A DNA stretch of 64,000 nucleotides from Plasmodium brasilianum (GCF_023973825.1 NC_090114.1:372001-436000), one strand, 5' to 3'; numbered from the stretch's first letter, positions 49,907 to 64,000 are shown. The notes: a model not told the origin generated them from the letters alone. Numbers and translations are program-made.

Positions 49907-51841
49907 CTAAGAAAATAAAAAATACGCAAAAATAAGTACATATATTGCTAAATATGGGGTAATTTTCCATATATGCGCATATATGTATATACATATATAT
50001 ATATATATATATGTACACGTATGCAGTATGAATAATAACGATTTGGAGAAGATAAGCGTTACTTGAAACTACTACCATCAAGCATTTGTATAATACACAC
50101 ACGTATGTACATACAAGTATGTAACGATAGTAAGATATTTTATGTGTATATATTATATATATATAAACTTAATGCACCCGTAAAAAAAGTAATATATTCC
50201 TTTACCTTCATTAATAGCATACAGTAATCTGTTTCTCAACTTTTCTTTATTTTTATAATCTGGTATTTTCAAGTAATTCGTACAAGTCATAACACTCGGC
50301 AAATCGTTATTATCTTCCTTTTTGACAACTTTCATTAAGGGCCTACATTTAGTTTAATTATTAACATAATATACAATATAAAACATCAAAATAAGGAATA
50401 TTTATTAACTAAATAAAATAAAATATATTTCGTTAATACAAAAAAAAAAAAAAAAAAAAAAAAAAATGCTCATTCGTTTTAGTTTAAAAATATAAAATAA
50501 ATATTTTACGGGTATGTTTTATTATTTACTTTAACGCCGCAAATCCATTATTTGGTAAAGCTGACGTTCCGGTGCAAAATTTTACAAATAATTTCCTCTC
50601 CTCTTTGTTAAATTCGGATAATATTTCGATTAAGGTAATAAATGTTACAGAATCGTTCGTGTACCTACGTATGGGGTGAATATGTATTAATACGTACAAA
50701 TATAAGCATATACATATATATGTATATTAACATACGTACGCATAAATGTATATAATGCAAATTTACCAATACATAACAAATTTACACGTGTACAAATTCA
50801 TAATGCACGTATACACAATTATACACATTAAATACGCTAATTTTTGAGCATATTTGCCCTTAATTTGAAGATCTTTGTTCTTATTTTTACCCATGATCTG
50901 GTTTTATGTAAGTTGATAAATGCAACTGTGTCCAGTGTTCATCATTTTCAATATTACTTCCAAATAAAAATTCGCAAATTTCGTCTTCATCAAAAATATT
51001 GGTACAAATTAGTGGTGCAATAGTACTAAAACCAAACCTAAAAGCCCATATCTTCGATGAAAAATACATTAATATTAGTATATTTATTTATTCGTGTTAA
51101 GGTGAATCTTGTAAATTTTTCGTATACATTCGTTTGTTTAAACATATATATATATATATATCATAAACATATGCAACAGGTACACATAAGTGTGCTAAAT
51201 TTATGCATGTGATAAATTATTTACCTGAAATTTTATTCCTTCATATAATGAATATTCAATAGTTTTATTTATGAACAAATCTAAATTTTCATTATTCACT
51301 GGAGTGTTTGACCCATTCGAAATCAGCTCAATAGGCGGATAGCTTCCTATCAATTTATGTGGAGAAAAAAAAATAAAAATTGAAATAAAATTTTCCATGT
51401 AAAAAAATGACATACATAAATGTATCTACAGAAGTGTGTACATATCTTCACATGACTGCATTCCTGTTTGCTTAAATATTCATGTAACTCCCACTTGATC
51501 TATCTTACAAACATAAAACTAAAACATTTAAATGCAAAAAAAAAAAAAAATTTAATTACCTAATAAGGTAAAATCAAGGTATAAATCCTCGACATTTCTG
51601 TTTTCTCTTCTATACTCTAATAACTTATTTATACTGTTCATATTTACTTTGTCAACCTGCAAAAGGAATACATACAAAACAAAAAAAAATAAAATAAATA
51701 AAATACAAACATAACTGTGCAGATCTATATATGCTTACGTGGTCTCACAAAAAAATAAATATAGATAAATATAAAAATACATATGGCAAACAATGCTTCC
51801 GAATTAAGAAGCTAAAATACTATTGCTTTAATCTGTCATGC

Positions 51842-51876
<35 letters not shown>

Positions 51877-54800
51877 CATATTTACGTATGTACACGTCAA
51901 TATTTTACAAATACACATCCTCTTAACACGCATTTGTTTATATTGCTTTATTTTATTGTTATATATTTTTGTCTTTTTTCCTGTTCATTGCATTACCGCT
52001 TGATAGTGATGTAATTTGGACATGTTCACATACTCGGAATTATTCATTGCGAGATACCAAAATAAGGGATGTAAATTAATGTTGACATTTCTGTTATCTG
52101 TTAAAATTTTGGCACATAGTTGACCCAACAACTTGAAATATTTAAATAATCTATTTTCTAACGTATCCTGTTCTATATTATTTCCTGTTTTTTTTTTATT
52201 CTTTTCATTTAATTTTTTACTTATACTTTCATTGGCCTTTTTTTTATTAACACATTCGTTCATTTTTTTGTTAGTCGTTGTACTTTCAATTTTTTCAATA
52301 CTTTCATTTTCTGGCTTATCTCGTATTTCTTGTACAGGTGTTTTATTTTCTATTTCATTAAAAAGAGAATTAATTATATTTTGTGTTACTGTTTGGGTTA
52401 ACTTTACCTGATTATTTACAGTATTCATTTTTTTTTGCTGTTCACTTTTTTTTTTTATCTGCATATTGTTATCCTCCTTCAAAAAATGATCCTCAAAATC
52501 TTTTGTAAATAATTTATATTGTTTCATTTGTACAACTTTATTTTCTTTATCATATGTTTCTTTTTTCTCGTAATCATCTGCTATATCAACATTCAGTTCA
52601 TTTTCTTCCTCTATTTCCTCACCTTTATTATGCGTAATTTTTTCCCCTTCATTTTTTATTATTTTTTGACCTTTGTCTTTTTTCGATTTCTCGATTTTAG
52701 TTTTCTTCACTACATCCACATTTTTTCCTTTGGTACTACTTGTATTCTTATCTAATAATTTGCAACATTGTTTTCCATTTATCTCATCTTTCACAATTGT
52801 GTTATTTTTATTTTTTGCCTTGTTCGATGTATCAACAATGGCTTCAGTAGACTTTTCTACTGATGCGTTATTTGAAGAATTATGTATTGAAAAATCTTTA
52901 ATTTCGCTAAATTTTGATGACGTATTTTTATTATTATTACCTCCTGCTACTTTTTCATTTTTCTTTTTTTTCACTGTGTTTTTCTTTTTTTGTTCATTCT
53001 CTGTTCCTTCCATCGATTCCAATTGATTTTCTTCTTCACCTTCGTCTGCATAATCTGCATCAAAGTCTTCCCCTTCCTCGTAATCCTCGTCGTCTTCTTC
53101 ACACTCCTCATAGTCATCATCATCTTCATCACTATCTATATTACTCTCCTCGTCATATTCACCACCATCATTTTCTTCTTCTTCGTTTTCTTCTTCGTTT
53201 TCTTCTTCCTCTTCTTCTTCCTCTTCTTCTACATTCATCTCCCCCTCCTTGCTCTCCTTTCTCGTTGCTCTTTCCTTGGTACTACTTTTTCTATCAGTTG
53301 ATGTACTCTTTTTTTTATTTTCTTCTGCGCATGTTTCATCCTGTCCTGCATAGCTTCTGATTCTTTTTTTTTTATTTTTTTCTGAATTTACGTATTCCTC
53401 TTCACCCAAATTTACCTTCTCTTCCTTTATGTCAAAAGTGCCGCTTTTTTTGTATGACAACGTATTAGTAGCTACACTCGAAGATTTCTGTGTATGTGTA
53501 TCGTCGTTATCATCCATATAATGTTCATCATAGCTGTCATCATCATTATCATCCTCATAGCTATTATCTTTATAATAATCATCATTGCTATTGTTATTAT
53601 CTTTCTTTTTTTGTTTTGTCTTTTTTATTCCTACCTTGGGTGATAATTCCTCTTTTTTATTATTTTTCTTCTCTATAGCTTTTTCTTGATCCTTCCCTTT
53701 TTTCTTTTTTTTCCTGTTACTGTTACTGTTGATATGTTCACTGGCATCTGCGTTCATCGTACTTTTTTTCTTACTATTGCTACCTCCATTGTTTTTACCT
53801 CCACTGTTTTTACCACCACTGCTGTTATTCCCATTGTTGTTACTTCCAACATTGATTGTGTTATTATCGCCCTTTTTGCTGTTTTTCCTAACATTCTCAA
53901 TATGCTTCTTACTCTTTTTACTTCCGATTTTAGTATCTAAGAATTCAACTTCAGACATATCATCGTACTTGCTCAAATTCTTATTAAAACTTTTACTGTC
54001 CTTTTGAAATATATTTGAATTCATAGAATAAAGGAAATGATTAATTAAATTATTAACAGAATTGTAACTGCTTGCATTTGTCCCTTCACTAATCACATTC
54101 ACTCTCTTGTTTACTGATGAGGATTGATATGAACTGGAATTATATGAATTATACGAATTGTGCGAATTGTGCAAATTGTGCGAAATTAACGAATTATACG
54201 ATTTATTATTGCTATTATTATTATTCAAACCCATTAATTCCGAATTTTTGGGTTTCTTTAATAAATTGAAATCGAAATTATTCAAATCAATTTTGTAGGA
54301 GAGGGGAAATAAATAATTATCTTCAATTTTAAATAATTTAAGCTTTTCTTTTTTTAATTCCTCTATTACTTCATTATAAAATTCTAAAGATGGACCAAGA
54401 CCTGTTCCCTCCTCATTAAAAAATTCGATATCTAAATAAGACGGAGTAATATAATTCGAATTAATAAAATGTAAATGGTTAAAGATGCGAAAAGATGAGT
54501 CAATCATTTTATTTCGATGTAACTTAATTTTTGTTCTCGGTAAAGCTAAAGTTGTATTATCAGACAAAAAATTAAATAACTTTTTTTTATCACAATTATA
54601 TGTATAATTTGCACATACAGATAATAAATGTTCTTCTGTTAAAATTCTATTACCAAAATTTACTTTTTCATTAAACTTTTCTACTAATTCTTTTATTTTC
54701 TGTTTATAATTATATAAACCTCTATAATTCCCAAAATATATTATTTCAAAAAAGAGCAATCTAATATCAATATCGATAACAAAATTGAACAGATAAAACA

Positions 54801-57800
54801 CTTTATACACCCATGATGGTAACTTTTCACTAAATATAAATAAAGGATTGTTTAAATAGTACATTACCTTGTTATTTAAACTGTTCAGAACGAAGTGCTT
54901 CTTTTTTATGTCTTCTATTCCAACTGAAGGCATGCTTTCTTCACTCTCATTGATGTTCTCAAAAAATAAATATTTCATATTGTTTATTTCGTTCATAGTT
55001 TCTTCATTAAGCATATTGCTTGACTCATTACTTTCTCTACACATTATCATTTCTTCGTGTTTGTTATTCATGTAAAAACTAAGGAGCGACGGAATGTTAC
55101 ACATTTTGAAATGTTTACACAGTAGAAATAAAAATTTATAAAATAAAAAATTGTACATATTCTCTATAAAAATATCTTTATCATCATTATTTCTCTTCCC
55201 CATATAGTAATGCATGTTTCTACTACGAGAATCTACTTTCTGTTTTATTGATTCTTGATTTTGGAAAAATTCGTCCAATGCTGCTTCTCCTGACGTATCA
55301 TTTTCTACATCGTTTTTTATATGATTTGTTCTAATCATTTCACTATACATTGGCATGTAATTATATAGCAAATAAAATTCTTTCTCATTATGGTAAATAC
55401 TGCTACTATGCCATTTCGACGAATCGCCCAGTTCTTCCGAAGTACTATCCACAGTTCTATCTGCATCATTCGCCCCTACCTCGGAATAACTACTACTATT
55501 CTTATACTTTTTAAATAGCATTTTTTCCCTATTTCGATGCCTCTCAATATTTTCCATATCACTTCTACAACTATATTTGTTTCTACCTCCAAATTCCTTG
55601 TTCATTAGAAAACTTGCGTTATGCAAATGGGTACTGAGCATAACATCCTTGTTAATATAATGATCTTCAAGGAAAATAAGTTCTGTTACTTTCATCATTT
55701 CCATTTTTAAATAGGTTGATAAATACATAGAATCACTTTCTACATGTTTTCTTTCAGAAAGGAAGAAATTCATTTCTTTGTTTTTATATTTATCTTTTAT
55801 ATAATCTATTAAATAAGATGAATTCTCATCTCCCTCCTCGGAATTATATTTCTTGTCACACCACATAATAACATCATCATCTCCATTATCCTCTTCACCA
55901 TAATGATTATAATGATCATAATGATTATCTTTACTTGAGTATAGTACAGTGCTGCTACAAACTCTTTCCTCCATTTCGTTATAATTGTTTTCTCCTTTCT
56001 GAAAATTGCTCTTAATTCCATTTTTCAACATATCAAAAAAATTCCTTTTTTTGTTTCTTTCTTCTACTTCGTCCGAGTTCCTATTTATATCAGATAGCTC
56101 ATTAGAATTATACAAATGCTTTACTAAATCGAAAGATATGTTGTAATAATTATATTTCTCGTTAATAATTTTACAACACAACGGTGTATCTATGCTTGTC
56201 TTTATTTTTTTATAAGTAACCGAATCAACATAGGAACATATATCATCTTCCTTATCTTGACTTTCATATAATTTCCTCTTCTCCTCAGTATAAAAATCAA
56301 CAACAGTATTGTTATTACTACTACTAGTCCTTTTTTTTTTTGAAGTGCCAATCAAGCTACTTTTACTACTAATTAGTTCATCATTTAACAACTCTTCATA
56401 TCGTTCATTGTTTTTTCTTTTCTTAATAATTTTGTAATTTATTCTATGAGAATTTGCACTATTACCTATGCTTCCACCAGTACTATTAATACTACTAGAA
56501 TTATTGTTCCATAAATATTTTATTTTATTTCTAACGTTGTAATAATTTGTTGGTAAACTTTCTATAACATCATTATAAACATAAAAATTCTCTATATTAT
56601 AAAAAATATTTTCTTCATTAATACAAGCAGAATTTCTGTTCATGTAATACAAATCACTTAATTTTATTAAGTACTCAGAGAGGCATGAATCCTTATGTAC
56701 ATCAACACCATTAATTGATATGATAACTAAATCATCCTCTTTTGAGTAGTACTTTGGGTAAAAGTTCTTATTACTCTTATTAATATTTTTCCTTATATAG
56801 TTTTCTATCTTATTAAAAGATTCGAATATGTTAAATGATCCCTGCATATTTTTTGTTTTCTCTAACGCATTTCTTCCATAGTACAGCAAACGATGTGTGA
56901 TATCCTTGGTATATAAATTTCGATCCAATTGAAGATTTTTCTGACTTCTCTGCAATCTATTACTGCTGCTATTAATGTTAATGTTAACATTACTTCCTCC
57001 GCTAATACTAATATTCCTACCTCCACTTGAAACATTATCGGTTAACGATTTTTTATAACCTGCATTGTTCGTTTTAGAACTCATGGAGAATTCCTCCACG
57101 TAATTGCTAGTTCTGTCATTTTTTAAAAAATTTCCTTCTCTTCTACTTTGTGCCTTAACTCTTTCTTCTCCCTCTTCATTCATATCAGTTTTCAATTTTT
57201 CTAAATGCATAGAAATAGGTATTCCTTTGTTCAACGAATTAAAGATAGAAATATTATCAATATATAATCCGTTTCTTCTTAAATGCATAGGAAAATGACA
57301 GTTATAGTTATTATACATGCTTTTATTTTTTTTCCTATCAACTGTTAGGTTATTATTATTATCGTTAAATATGTATTCGTAAAAAGAATCCTTCGGTATA
57401 TAGTCCAAATATTTATAATTATTTGTACTAAAATAATCATATAAATTATATTCTTTTTTGTTATCAGTAAATTTATTTCCTTTTATTTTTTCTCTACTCA
57501 TTTGTGCGTTAAACATAGAGTTATCTGTTACTATGTCAACATCTTTGTCTTTTACCTTTTCTCTTATTATTTCTACTTCTTTATCTAATTCTTTTATGAA
57601 ATCTAAAACAGGTGTTCCTTTGGGTTCGCCCTTCTTCTTCTCCTTATCCTTTTCTTTCTCCCGCTCTTGTTCCTTATCCTCCTTCTTCATTTTCATCTCC
57701 TTCTGTATGTTCTTTATTATTTGTATTTTCTCATGATTCATATCCAAATCGGCACCTTTTACTTTCCTTAGTTCATTTTTGTTTCTTCCCTTCTGTTTTT

Positions 57801-60800
57801 CTATTTCATTTCCCTTTTTCAAAGTTCTATTTTTTAAAAGTTCAGTTTCTTCATTATGCACACATGAATCTACCTTATTCTCTACAATATTTTCTATAAA
57901 ACAATCTTTATTATTACTTGGATCATCCTTACATTTTTTCTTTTTCTGTTTTGTGCTTTTCACTAGAGTTTCATTATTACTCCTTCTATTTCTTGAATTT
58001 AAATTGGTGAAGTTACTGTTATCAATTTTTAGGGATGGGAAATCATCGTAATTTCCTTTCCATGATATTACACTACCCCCTTTTTTACTTTGCTTCTTCT
58101 CCAAATCCTCTTCTTGTCCTTCTCCTTCTCTCAATACTCCTGCTTTTGCTGCTACTCCTCCTTCCTCACATTCCTTCTTATAAGCATTTTCTCTAAAAAA
58201 GTATATGGGCAAATTATCATACATGTTTAAACATTCCTTTGTTAGATTTATAAGTATTGAACAACTCGTAAAGGAAAGATTATTCATAATCAGATAATAA
58301 TGATATGAATCAAAAATATTTGTTACTAGTAATTTCATTGTGTTATATTTATTTTCATCAATATCTTCTATATTCCTTTGTACTAAATCATAAACCATAG
58401 AATACAGCATTTTTACACTATTTAAAAATAAACCATGCACTACTTCTTCCTTTTTCTTATTATTAACAAACAATAATGCAAATAAAAATATATATAATCT
58501 AATATTTCTATCAATACTTTTTAATAAATTCAAAACATTCTTTTTGTTCTTTTCTCTAAACAGTACATCATCCTGCACTAACAATTTCCCTCGTTTGTTT
58601 TCCTTCTCTACATTTTTCAGCTCATCACAGTAAAACAATTTTTGAAATAAAAAAAAATATAAACGCTTTGCAATGTTATATTGATAGAAGTATATAGATG
58701 CATCTTCATTCATTTTTGATAAATTATAAAACAAATTAATTAAATAGAAATAACACAAAACCATTTGGTTATAGCACGTAACCTCATCTACAATTAGTTC
58801 ACTTATAACCAGCGGTGAAACGTTATCATTTTTACATCTTTTCATATTTTCATAATTTAAAAATATAGTCATAAATTCTAATGCAACATTTTTCAATTCT
58901 CTATCTCTATTAAAAAATAGCAAGTTCCTCTCACTTATAATATTACTGCCACAATTACTACTGTTGTTGTTTGGACCACCATCTGAGCCGTTATAATACA
59001 AGTCATAAAAATATGAAAAAATAATGTTATATATATTTTTATTACTGCAAATGAAATTACTTTTTCCCAGCATATCTATTTCCTCCTTTTTCTTTAGTAA
59101 AATTTTATTTATAATATTTTTTAAAACAGCTAAGTAGAAACAACTTCTGCTACTGTTTAGCATGTATGTATTGTTCGAAATATCATCCACTTTGTTACAT
59201 GTGCTACGATTAATAGTTTTCGGTTTATAACTGCCATGTAAGATACTAACATTGTCCATAATATTTTTGTTCACGTCGCTTGTTCCCCTATTCATTGTTT
59301 CTCTCAATAATGAGTAAGCTGGATTGTTCGAAATTAAAAATATAAAATGCTCAACTATTCTACATATAACAATTCCACTAATAACTGAGGATTCGGATAA
59401 ATTATTTAAAATAATACTTCTAATAAAAGAATATATTTCTTTATAAAAAGAAAAGATATATTCTAAGCACTCTACAAATTGTGCATTATTGTAATATGTA
59501 AACGAAATTTTATACATTGATATAAAGACTGATAAAGCAATAACTATGCACAAATACTTAATATCGTAATATAACGTTTCTTCATAGATTGAATATATAT
59601 TTGGTATAATTATTCTAATCAAAGTTAGTAAATAGTGAAAATTATTTTTATAAAATATTAACTTATGTTTCTTAACATCTACAGGAAATTTATACAATAT
59701 ATATCTACACATGTCGTAATTAAAAAAATTTTCACCACCTTTTTTTTCCTTATCAAAATAGGTAGATTTTTCCTCCTGTTCTTCTTTATTTACACTATCA
59801 TTTTCACTCCTCTCATTTTCTATATTTTCAAAAAACATTTTATCATTTATGTTTTTTTTCTTTTCAAATTCGTAAATTAGTAAACCATCAAAGGTACACA
59901 TAGGAAGAAAAGAATATAAGGTAAACAAAATATAAATTATTAAAAAATTATTATTTTGAAATTTTTTATTTTGCAGAAATTCATTGAACTTATTTAAAAA
60001 GTCACTATTACAAAAATTTTCTAGTATATTATTACTGTAATGCACTAATATGGATATTATATAAAACGTTTCCATAAAAGCATATAAATTATCCTCTATT
60101 TGACATTCAATTAATAGCTTTATTATATTGTTTCGAATGTTGATATTATAAATACTTTCTATTTCTGCACTTAACTTTAAATACGTGCTTTCATTACTGT
60201 TTAAATGAATCATATTTTGTAACAACTTATTCGAATGGTTCGCATTATTATTTATTTTCATTTCATCTTTAAGCGCTCCTTCATCCTTATTTGCATCTCT
60301 TAAGCTGTTCCTAAATTTTGCCGAATTGGTATCATTATTACTATTACTATTACTATTACTATTATTATTATTATTATTATTACTATTAATAATATTATTT
60401 ACGTTCCCATGTTTTGTATTAACTTTTTTATTTTTTTCTTTACAAAGTGAATCTTCACCGATTGAGGAAGATATATTCTCTTTCACCTTACTATCATCCA
60501 TAATATTTTTCAAAAAGGAGCTAAGAAAACTAATATTTTTATTCGAATTGATATTTTTACGTGTGCCACAACCAGAGTATTCGTCATCTAAAATATATAC
60601 GTCTTCTTCTTTTTTCACTCCCTTTTTACTACCTTTTTTGATAACACTATTATTGCTCTTATTTTCTTTTAAGTTGCTGTTCTCCTTTCTGTTGCTTCTG
60701 TTCGTCTTTTCGTAATTACAACTATCAGACGTGTTCACGTCTTTAGTTACAACCATTTTTTCTTTATCATTATTTCCTTTTTTTTTCTTTTTCGTTCTGT

Positions 60801-63244
60801 TTTGTTCTTCTTCTTGTTCTTCATCCAATTCTTCTTCTAATTCTTCTTGTTTTTCTCCTTGTTCTTCTTCCTGTTTTTCTTTCTGTTCTAATTCTTGTGC
60901 TTCTTCTTGTTCTTCAAGTTCTGCTTCTTCCTCTTTCTCCTTCTCCTCTTCCTCTCCTTTCACCTCTTCTTTTTTGGTGCCCCTTTTTGGCTTCTTCTTA
61001 ATCTTCTTATTACTCGATGTATCCCTTTTTTTCTTTGATTCCTTGTTAGCGTTTTTACTACGATCCTTAATATTAGTGTATGACACATTCTCCTTATTCA
61101 TAAAATCGCAACCATGCTCTTCATCTGTTATTTCTATAATCTCCTCATCCTCACCTTGATCTACTTCTACGTTCTTTTCTTTTTCATCCTTTAATACATA
61201 AAAGGAGGACAGCATGTCCACTCTTTCCTTCTCCTCATAAGTGCTAAGATTACTATTACCATTATTATCATTTTTTTTTTTCTTCTTTTTCCCCTTTTCC
61301 ATTAACTTGCTTAAATAGGATGTTTCTTTGTGATTCTTTTTGAATATACATCTTGCATCAACATTTGATTCAGATGTTTCACGCTGTTCTTTTCTTCGTA
61401 AATTATTTTCATCTTCCAGTCGTAAGGAAATCATTTTATCAAGTAAGGATCTCCACAAGGTACATATAATATTTAATATATGTATATAATGAAAATGAAA
61501 AAAATTAACAAATATGTTACAATATGGTGTAATATACTTTGTAATATGTTTATATTTCTTTATATTATTAATCATCTGAATGATGCAAAAAAATATTTTT
61601 TTTTGAATATTAACATTGTAAAAATCTATATGCATTAACATATACTTAATACTTTTTTTTTTTAATATAAGCATAGGATCCTTTTCTACTAATTTTTCAA
61701 ATATTTTTAAGATTACTTCAGCAACATCTATATATTCTATATCATTTAGTTTTTTATTTAATATATTCACACCGTCTTTATTATTAATTACATATTTTAT
61801 TGAGTTGGGGTATATATCTAAAATGGTATATATACAACATGTCGCCGTATATATAATGTTAATATATTTTACATCTATGGCACATGCATCGTTAAGAAAT
61901 ATTTTTTCATTTTCTGATTCTATACTACATTCGCTTGTAATACTCGATGAGTTACTTGAGTTTTCTGAGTAGGAAAAATAATCGCTGCTTTCATCATCCT
62001 CAGAATTTATTACAATTTCCTTTTTACTAACACTATACAGTTCTTTCGGTTCCTTCATCTCACTCAGCTCTTTCGCTTCTTTAGTTTCTTTCGCTTCTTT
62101 AGTTTCTTTAGCTTCTTTAATATCTTTCAGCTCCTTCAGTTCTTTCTTTTCTACCTTTTCGTCCTTTTCCTCCTTATCTTCCTGTTCTACTTTGACTACT
62201 TCTTCGTCCTCATTCTTCACATCCAAAATTTCGACTGACTTTTTCTTATCTTTATCATTATTGCTATTACTGCTCTTATCTATATTTTTTTTTTTTTTCT
62301 TCTTCTTCTTTTCCTCCTTACTCTCACTATAGTCTAATTCACTATCAATATCCTCATAATCTGACGTATAAACTCCAATATGCTCTTGTATTATCTTGAA
62401 AAAACTATTTAAACCACTACCAACTAAGTCATTTATTTTATCTGAATTTAATTTTTTCTCATTACCCCAACTTTTTGACGTATTCTTGTTACTACTACTA
62501 TTGTTATTATTATCATTCCTTTCATATACACTATTATAACTTATGTGTGGATTATTAATTACATGAATCAGCACATTTATATATTCTTCCAGGTGCGAAT
62601 TGCTTAATCCACCGTCTGCTGATAAATTCAGTTGTTCATAAAAATCGTTCAACGCAGCTAACTGTAAAAATAACACAAAGAATATACATTCATAATGTAT
62701 ACATACGCATACACGCATATAATAACATATGTAACATAACATATAAGATATAAACAGAATAACAAAATGGATGAATCTAGTAGGAGAAATTATTAAAAAT
62801 GCAAACACAGGGGGGCTAAAAAGACTAGGCATCAATAAAACGTTACAATGTCCTATTTAATGATACAAGAAACTAGCTGCATAATATAACATTGTACATA
62901 TGCCCACATTCTGATATACATACAGATATACTGTATATGCACAAATACACAAGTGTGTATCTTAGTATGTGTGTTAGTATGCATATTCATATATACACCC
63001 AGAAATATGATGTAACGCAAAAAATTGCGAAGAAATTTTGCAAAAGGTGTGAAGATCATTACATAAAAGAAAGTACATACGAACATAAATGTATATACAC
63101 AAAATGTCAACACGATTTTACAAAAATAAACACCAATTTATCAAAACAAAATACAAATTTTACCTTTTCCGACTCATCCCCATTTTTTATACTATTTATG
63201 ATATACGAATACTGAGAATTTTCAAAAACCAAGTATTTTTTCAT
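49881..63244 (-). CDS. UT: HECT-type E3 ubiquitin ligase, TRIP12/UPL3/UFD4 class (8 exons)
   Basis: I reconstruct eight exons joined by GT-AG introns with matching phases: 63244-63164, 62661-51997, 51656-51560, 51346-51225, 51051-50891, 50664-50530, 50342-50206 and 49906-49881. They encode 3807 residues. N-terminal armadillo-like helices include EYIDVAEVILKIFEKLVEKD, which parallels the IDVAE helix of TRIP12. The pre-HECT region with LPSWVYKVFYLFNF and the N-lobe motif GTGLGPSLEFYNEV are also of this class. The C-lobe has HGYTNDSVTF, FCTGTSALPNNGF and LPSVMTCTNYLKIPDY with catalytic Cys3774 (codon 50282-50284). The tail GQKNFSLS has Phe at position -4, which is needed for HECT catalysis. It accepts ubiquitin from an E2 on the Cys and passes it to substrates. 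About 690 acidic, low-complexity residues split the HECT N-lobe. From memory, the P. falciparum orthologue (UT) is about 3890 residues and was proposed as a quinine-response candidate. Confidence 0.92.
52165..54235 (-). repeat. Low-complexity insertion inside the HECT N-lobe
   Basis: Between the N-lobe segment ending near NFDFNLLKKPKNSELMG and the next conserved block, FKYFKLLGQLCAKIL, lie about 690 residues of Asn/Ser, Lys and Asp/Glu low complexity. The strongly acidic part (53000-53245) is made of long Glu and Asp runs. The insert is in frame and carries no recognisable domain. Confidence 0.85.
62662..63163 (-). other. Intron 1 of the HECT ligase gene
   Basis: GTAAAA at the 5' end and TTTTTACAG at the 3' end delimit 502 bases. 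Splicing joins GAA AAG to TTA GCT, giving DESEKLAALNDFYEQLN, in phase 0. Reading straight through the intron from 62835 gives an artefactual hydrophobic N-terminus. Confidence 0.85.
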
Positions 63245-64000
63245 TATAATTAATTAAATCACAATATTGCATACTTATATCTAATGTAGAAAAAGAATTA
63301 AAAAGGTATATATAATACTATACGTAATTCGTATAAAATGAATAATTATAAAATAATGAAAAAAAAAAAATATATACATGTATATATATAATATACTGTA
63401 TATGCCTATGCCTTGATATAGCGCTAATAAATTATATACATATATATATATATTCTTAATATCTTTTTTATTTTAAAAAAAGTAATCAAATATAATCTGA
63501 AAATGCATTATATATAATATGTGCAAATATAAAAGTAAATTCGTATATGGCGAATGTATTTATATTTATGTATATTTGCTGGGGACATGTGTATATGTAT
63601 GCATATATACATACATAAATACGTGTATATTATATATATATATAATATATGTACGTATGGGATTGTTTTTAAAAGAGCTAAAATAAGTATGTTTCATTCA
63701 TTCCAAAAATGAAAAAAAAATAAAATAGAATTTAGTAAAATAGGAAAAGTAAAATAAATTCTGTAAATAAAAAAAAAAAAAAAAAAAAAAGCAGCAGAAA
63801 TTATATAATACAGTAAAATATTTTAAAATATAAAATAAAATGAAAGTATAACTGTTGCTGCTGTACGTATTTCTTTTATTATAAAAAATAATAGCTTCAT
63901 AAAAGAAAAGAGTTAATATTATATTTATTATGTCATCTTTTTTTTTTTTTCAAGTAGTAAAATTAAACAATTATTATTATTACTTTTCTTTCACGCAGAA
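63245..64000. other. Upstream region of the HECT ligase gene to the window edge
   Basis: This is AT-rich sequence with (TA)n tracts and A and T homopolymers (an A run at about 63769-63790), consistent with promoter and 5' UTR of the minus-strand gene starting at 63244. I see no coding sequence or RNA gene. Confidence 0.65.

Noticed and set aside
52133..54007. Several plus-strand frames of 80-150 codons
   Set aside because: They are opposite the Lys/Glu/Asp-rich insertion of the HECT gene, and their Phe/Ser/Leu composition is that of antisense shadows.
60326..61159. Plus-strand frames of 129 and 142 codons, rich in Leu or Ser/Phe
   Set aside because: They are antisense to Asn-rich and Glu/Lys-rich parts of the HECT gene. 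No independent coding character.
62662..62835. Hydrophobic N-terminus of the HECT ligase read from 62835
   Set aside because: It is intron read-through. A TTTTTACAG acceptor at 62662 and a phase-matched first exon at 63164-63244 give a better start.

Overview
The window is nuclear DNA from a malaria parasite (Plasmodium). The evidence is strong AT richness, long A and T homopolymers and (TA)n tracts between genes, very long proteins full of Asn/Lys/Asp/Glu low complexity, short GT-AG introns, and family matches typical of Plasmodium. Base composition looks intermediate, as in P. malariae or P. ovale rather than P. falciparum or P. vivax, but the species is not settled. From memory, the gene order resembles the P. 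falciparum chromosome 7 segment around the HECT ligase gene UT (MAL7P1.19). I could not check this.

Layout, left to right. (A) 1-6980 (-): a huge alpha-helical protein of unknown function, cut by the left edge. (B/C) 10723-19527 and 19544-21934 (+): a multi-pass membrane protein and a second open frame 16 bases downstream. The two are almost certainly one gene split at a run of 23 A. (D) 23029-26436 (-): an NSUN2/Trm4-type RNA cytosine-5 methyltransferase. (E) 30087-38417 (+): a second large membrane protein, carrying four different tandem-repeat arrays. (F) 40413-43070 (+): a PX-domain plus WD40 protein. (G) 44042-48294 (-): an atypical serine/threonine kinase, split by a frameshift in a purine tract from an N-terminal part with an unusual Asn-Ser-Asn-Cys repeat. 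(H) 49881-63244 (-): a TRIP12/UPL3/UFD4-type HECT ubiquitin ligase, which I reconstructed as eight exons encoding 3807 residues.

The genes do not form an operon or an obvious pathway. They are separately transcribed nuclear genes with large intergenic regions: A|B and D|E are divergent, B/C|D and F|G are convergent. Several act in membrane or protein trafficking and turnover (F, H, and perhaps B and E), one acts on RNA (D) and one in signalling (G). I saw no tRNA, rRNA, CRISPR array or mobile element.

The observations most worth checking are the two homopolymer frameshifts, the roughly 690-residue acidic insertion inside the HECT domain, the 26-base terminal micro-exon of H, the atypical kinase with its cysteine repeat, the single-site I/V polymorphic repeat in E, and the 25-bp tandem repeat just upstream of E. 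I found no clearly novel multi-gene system.
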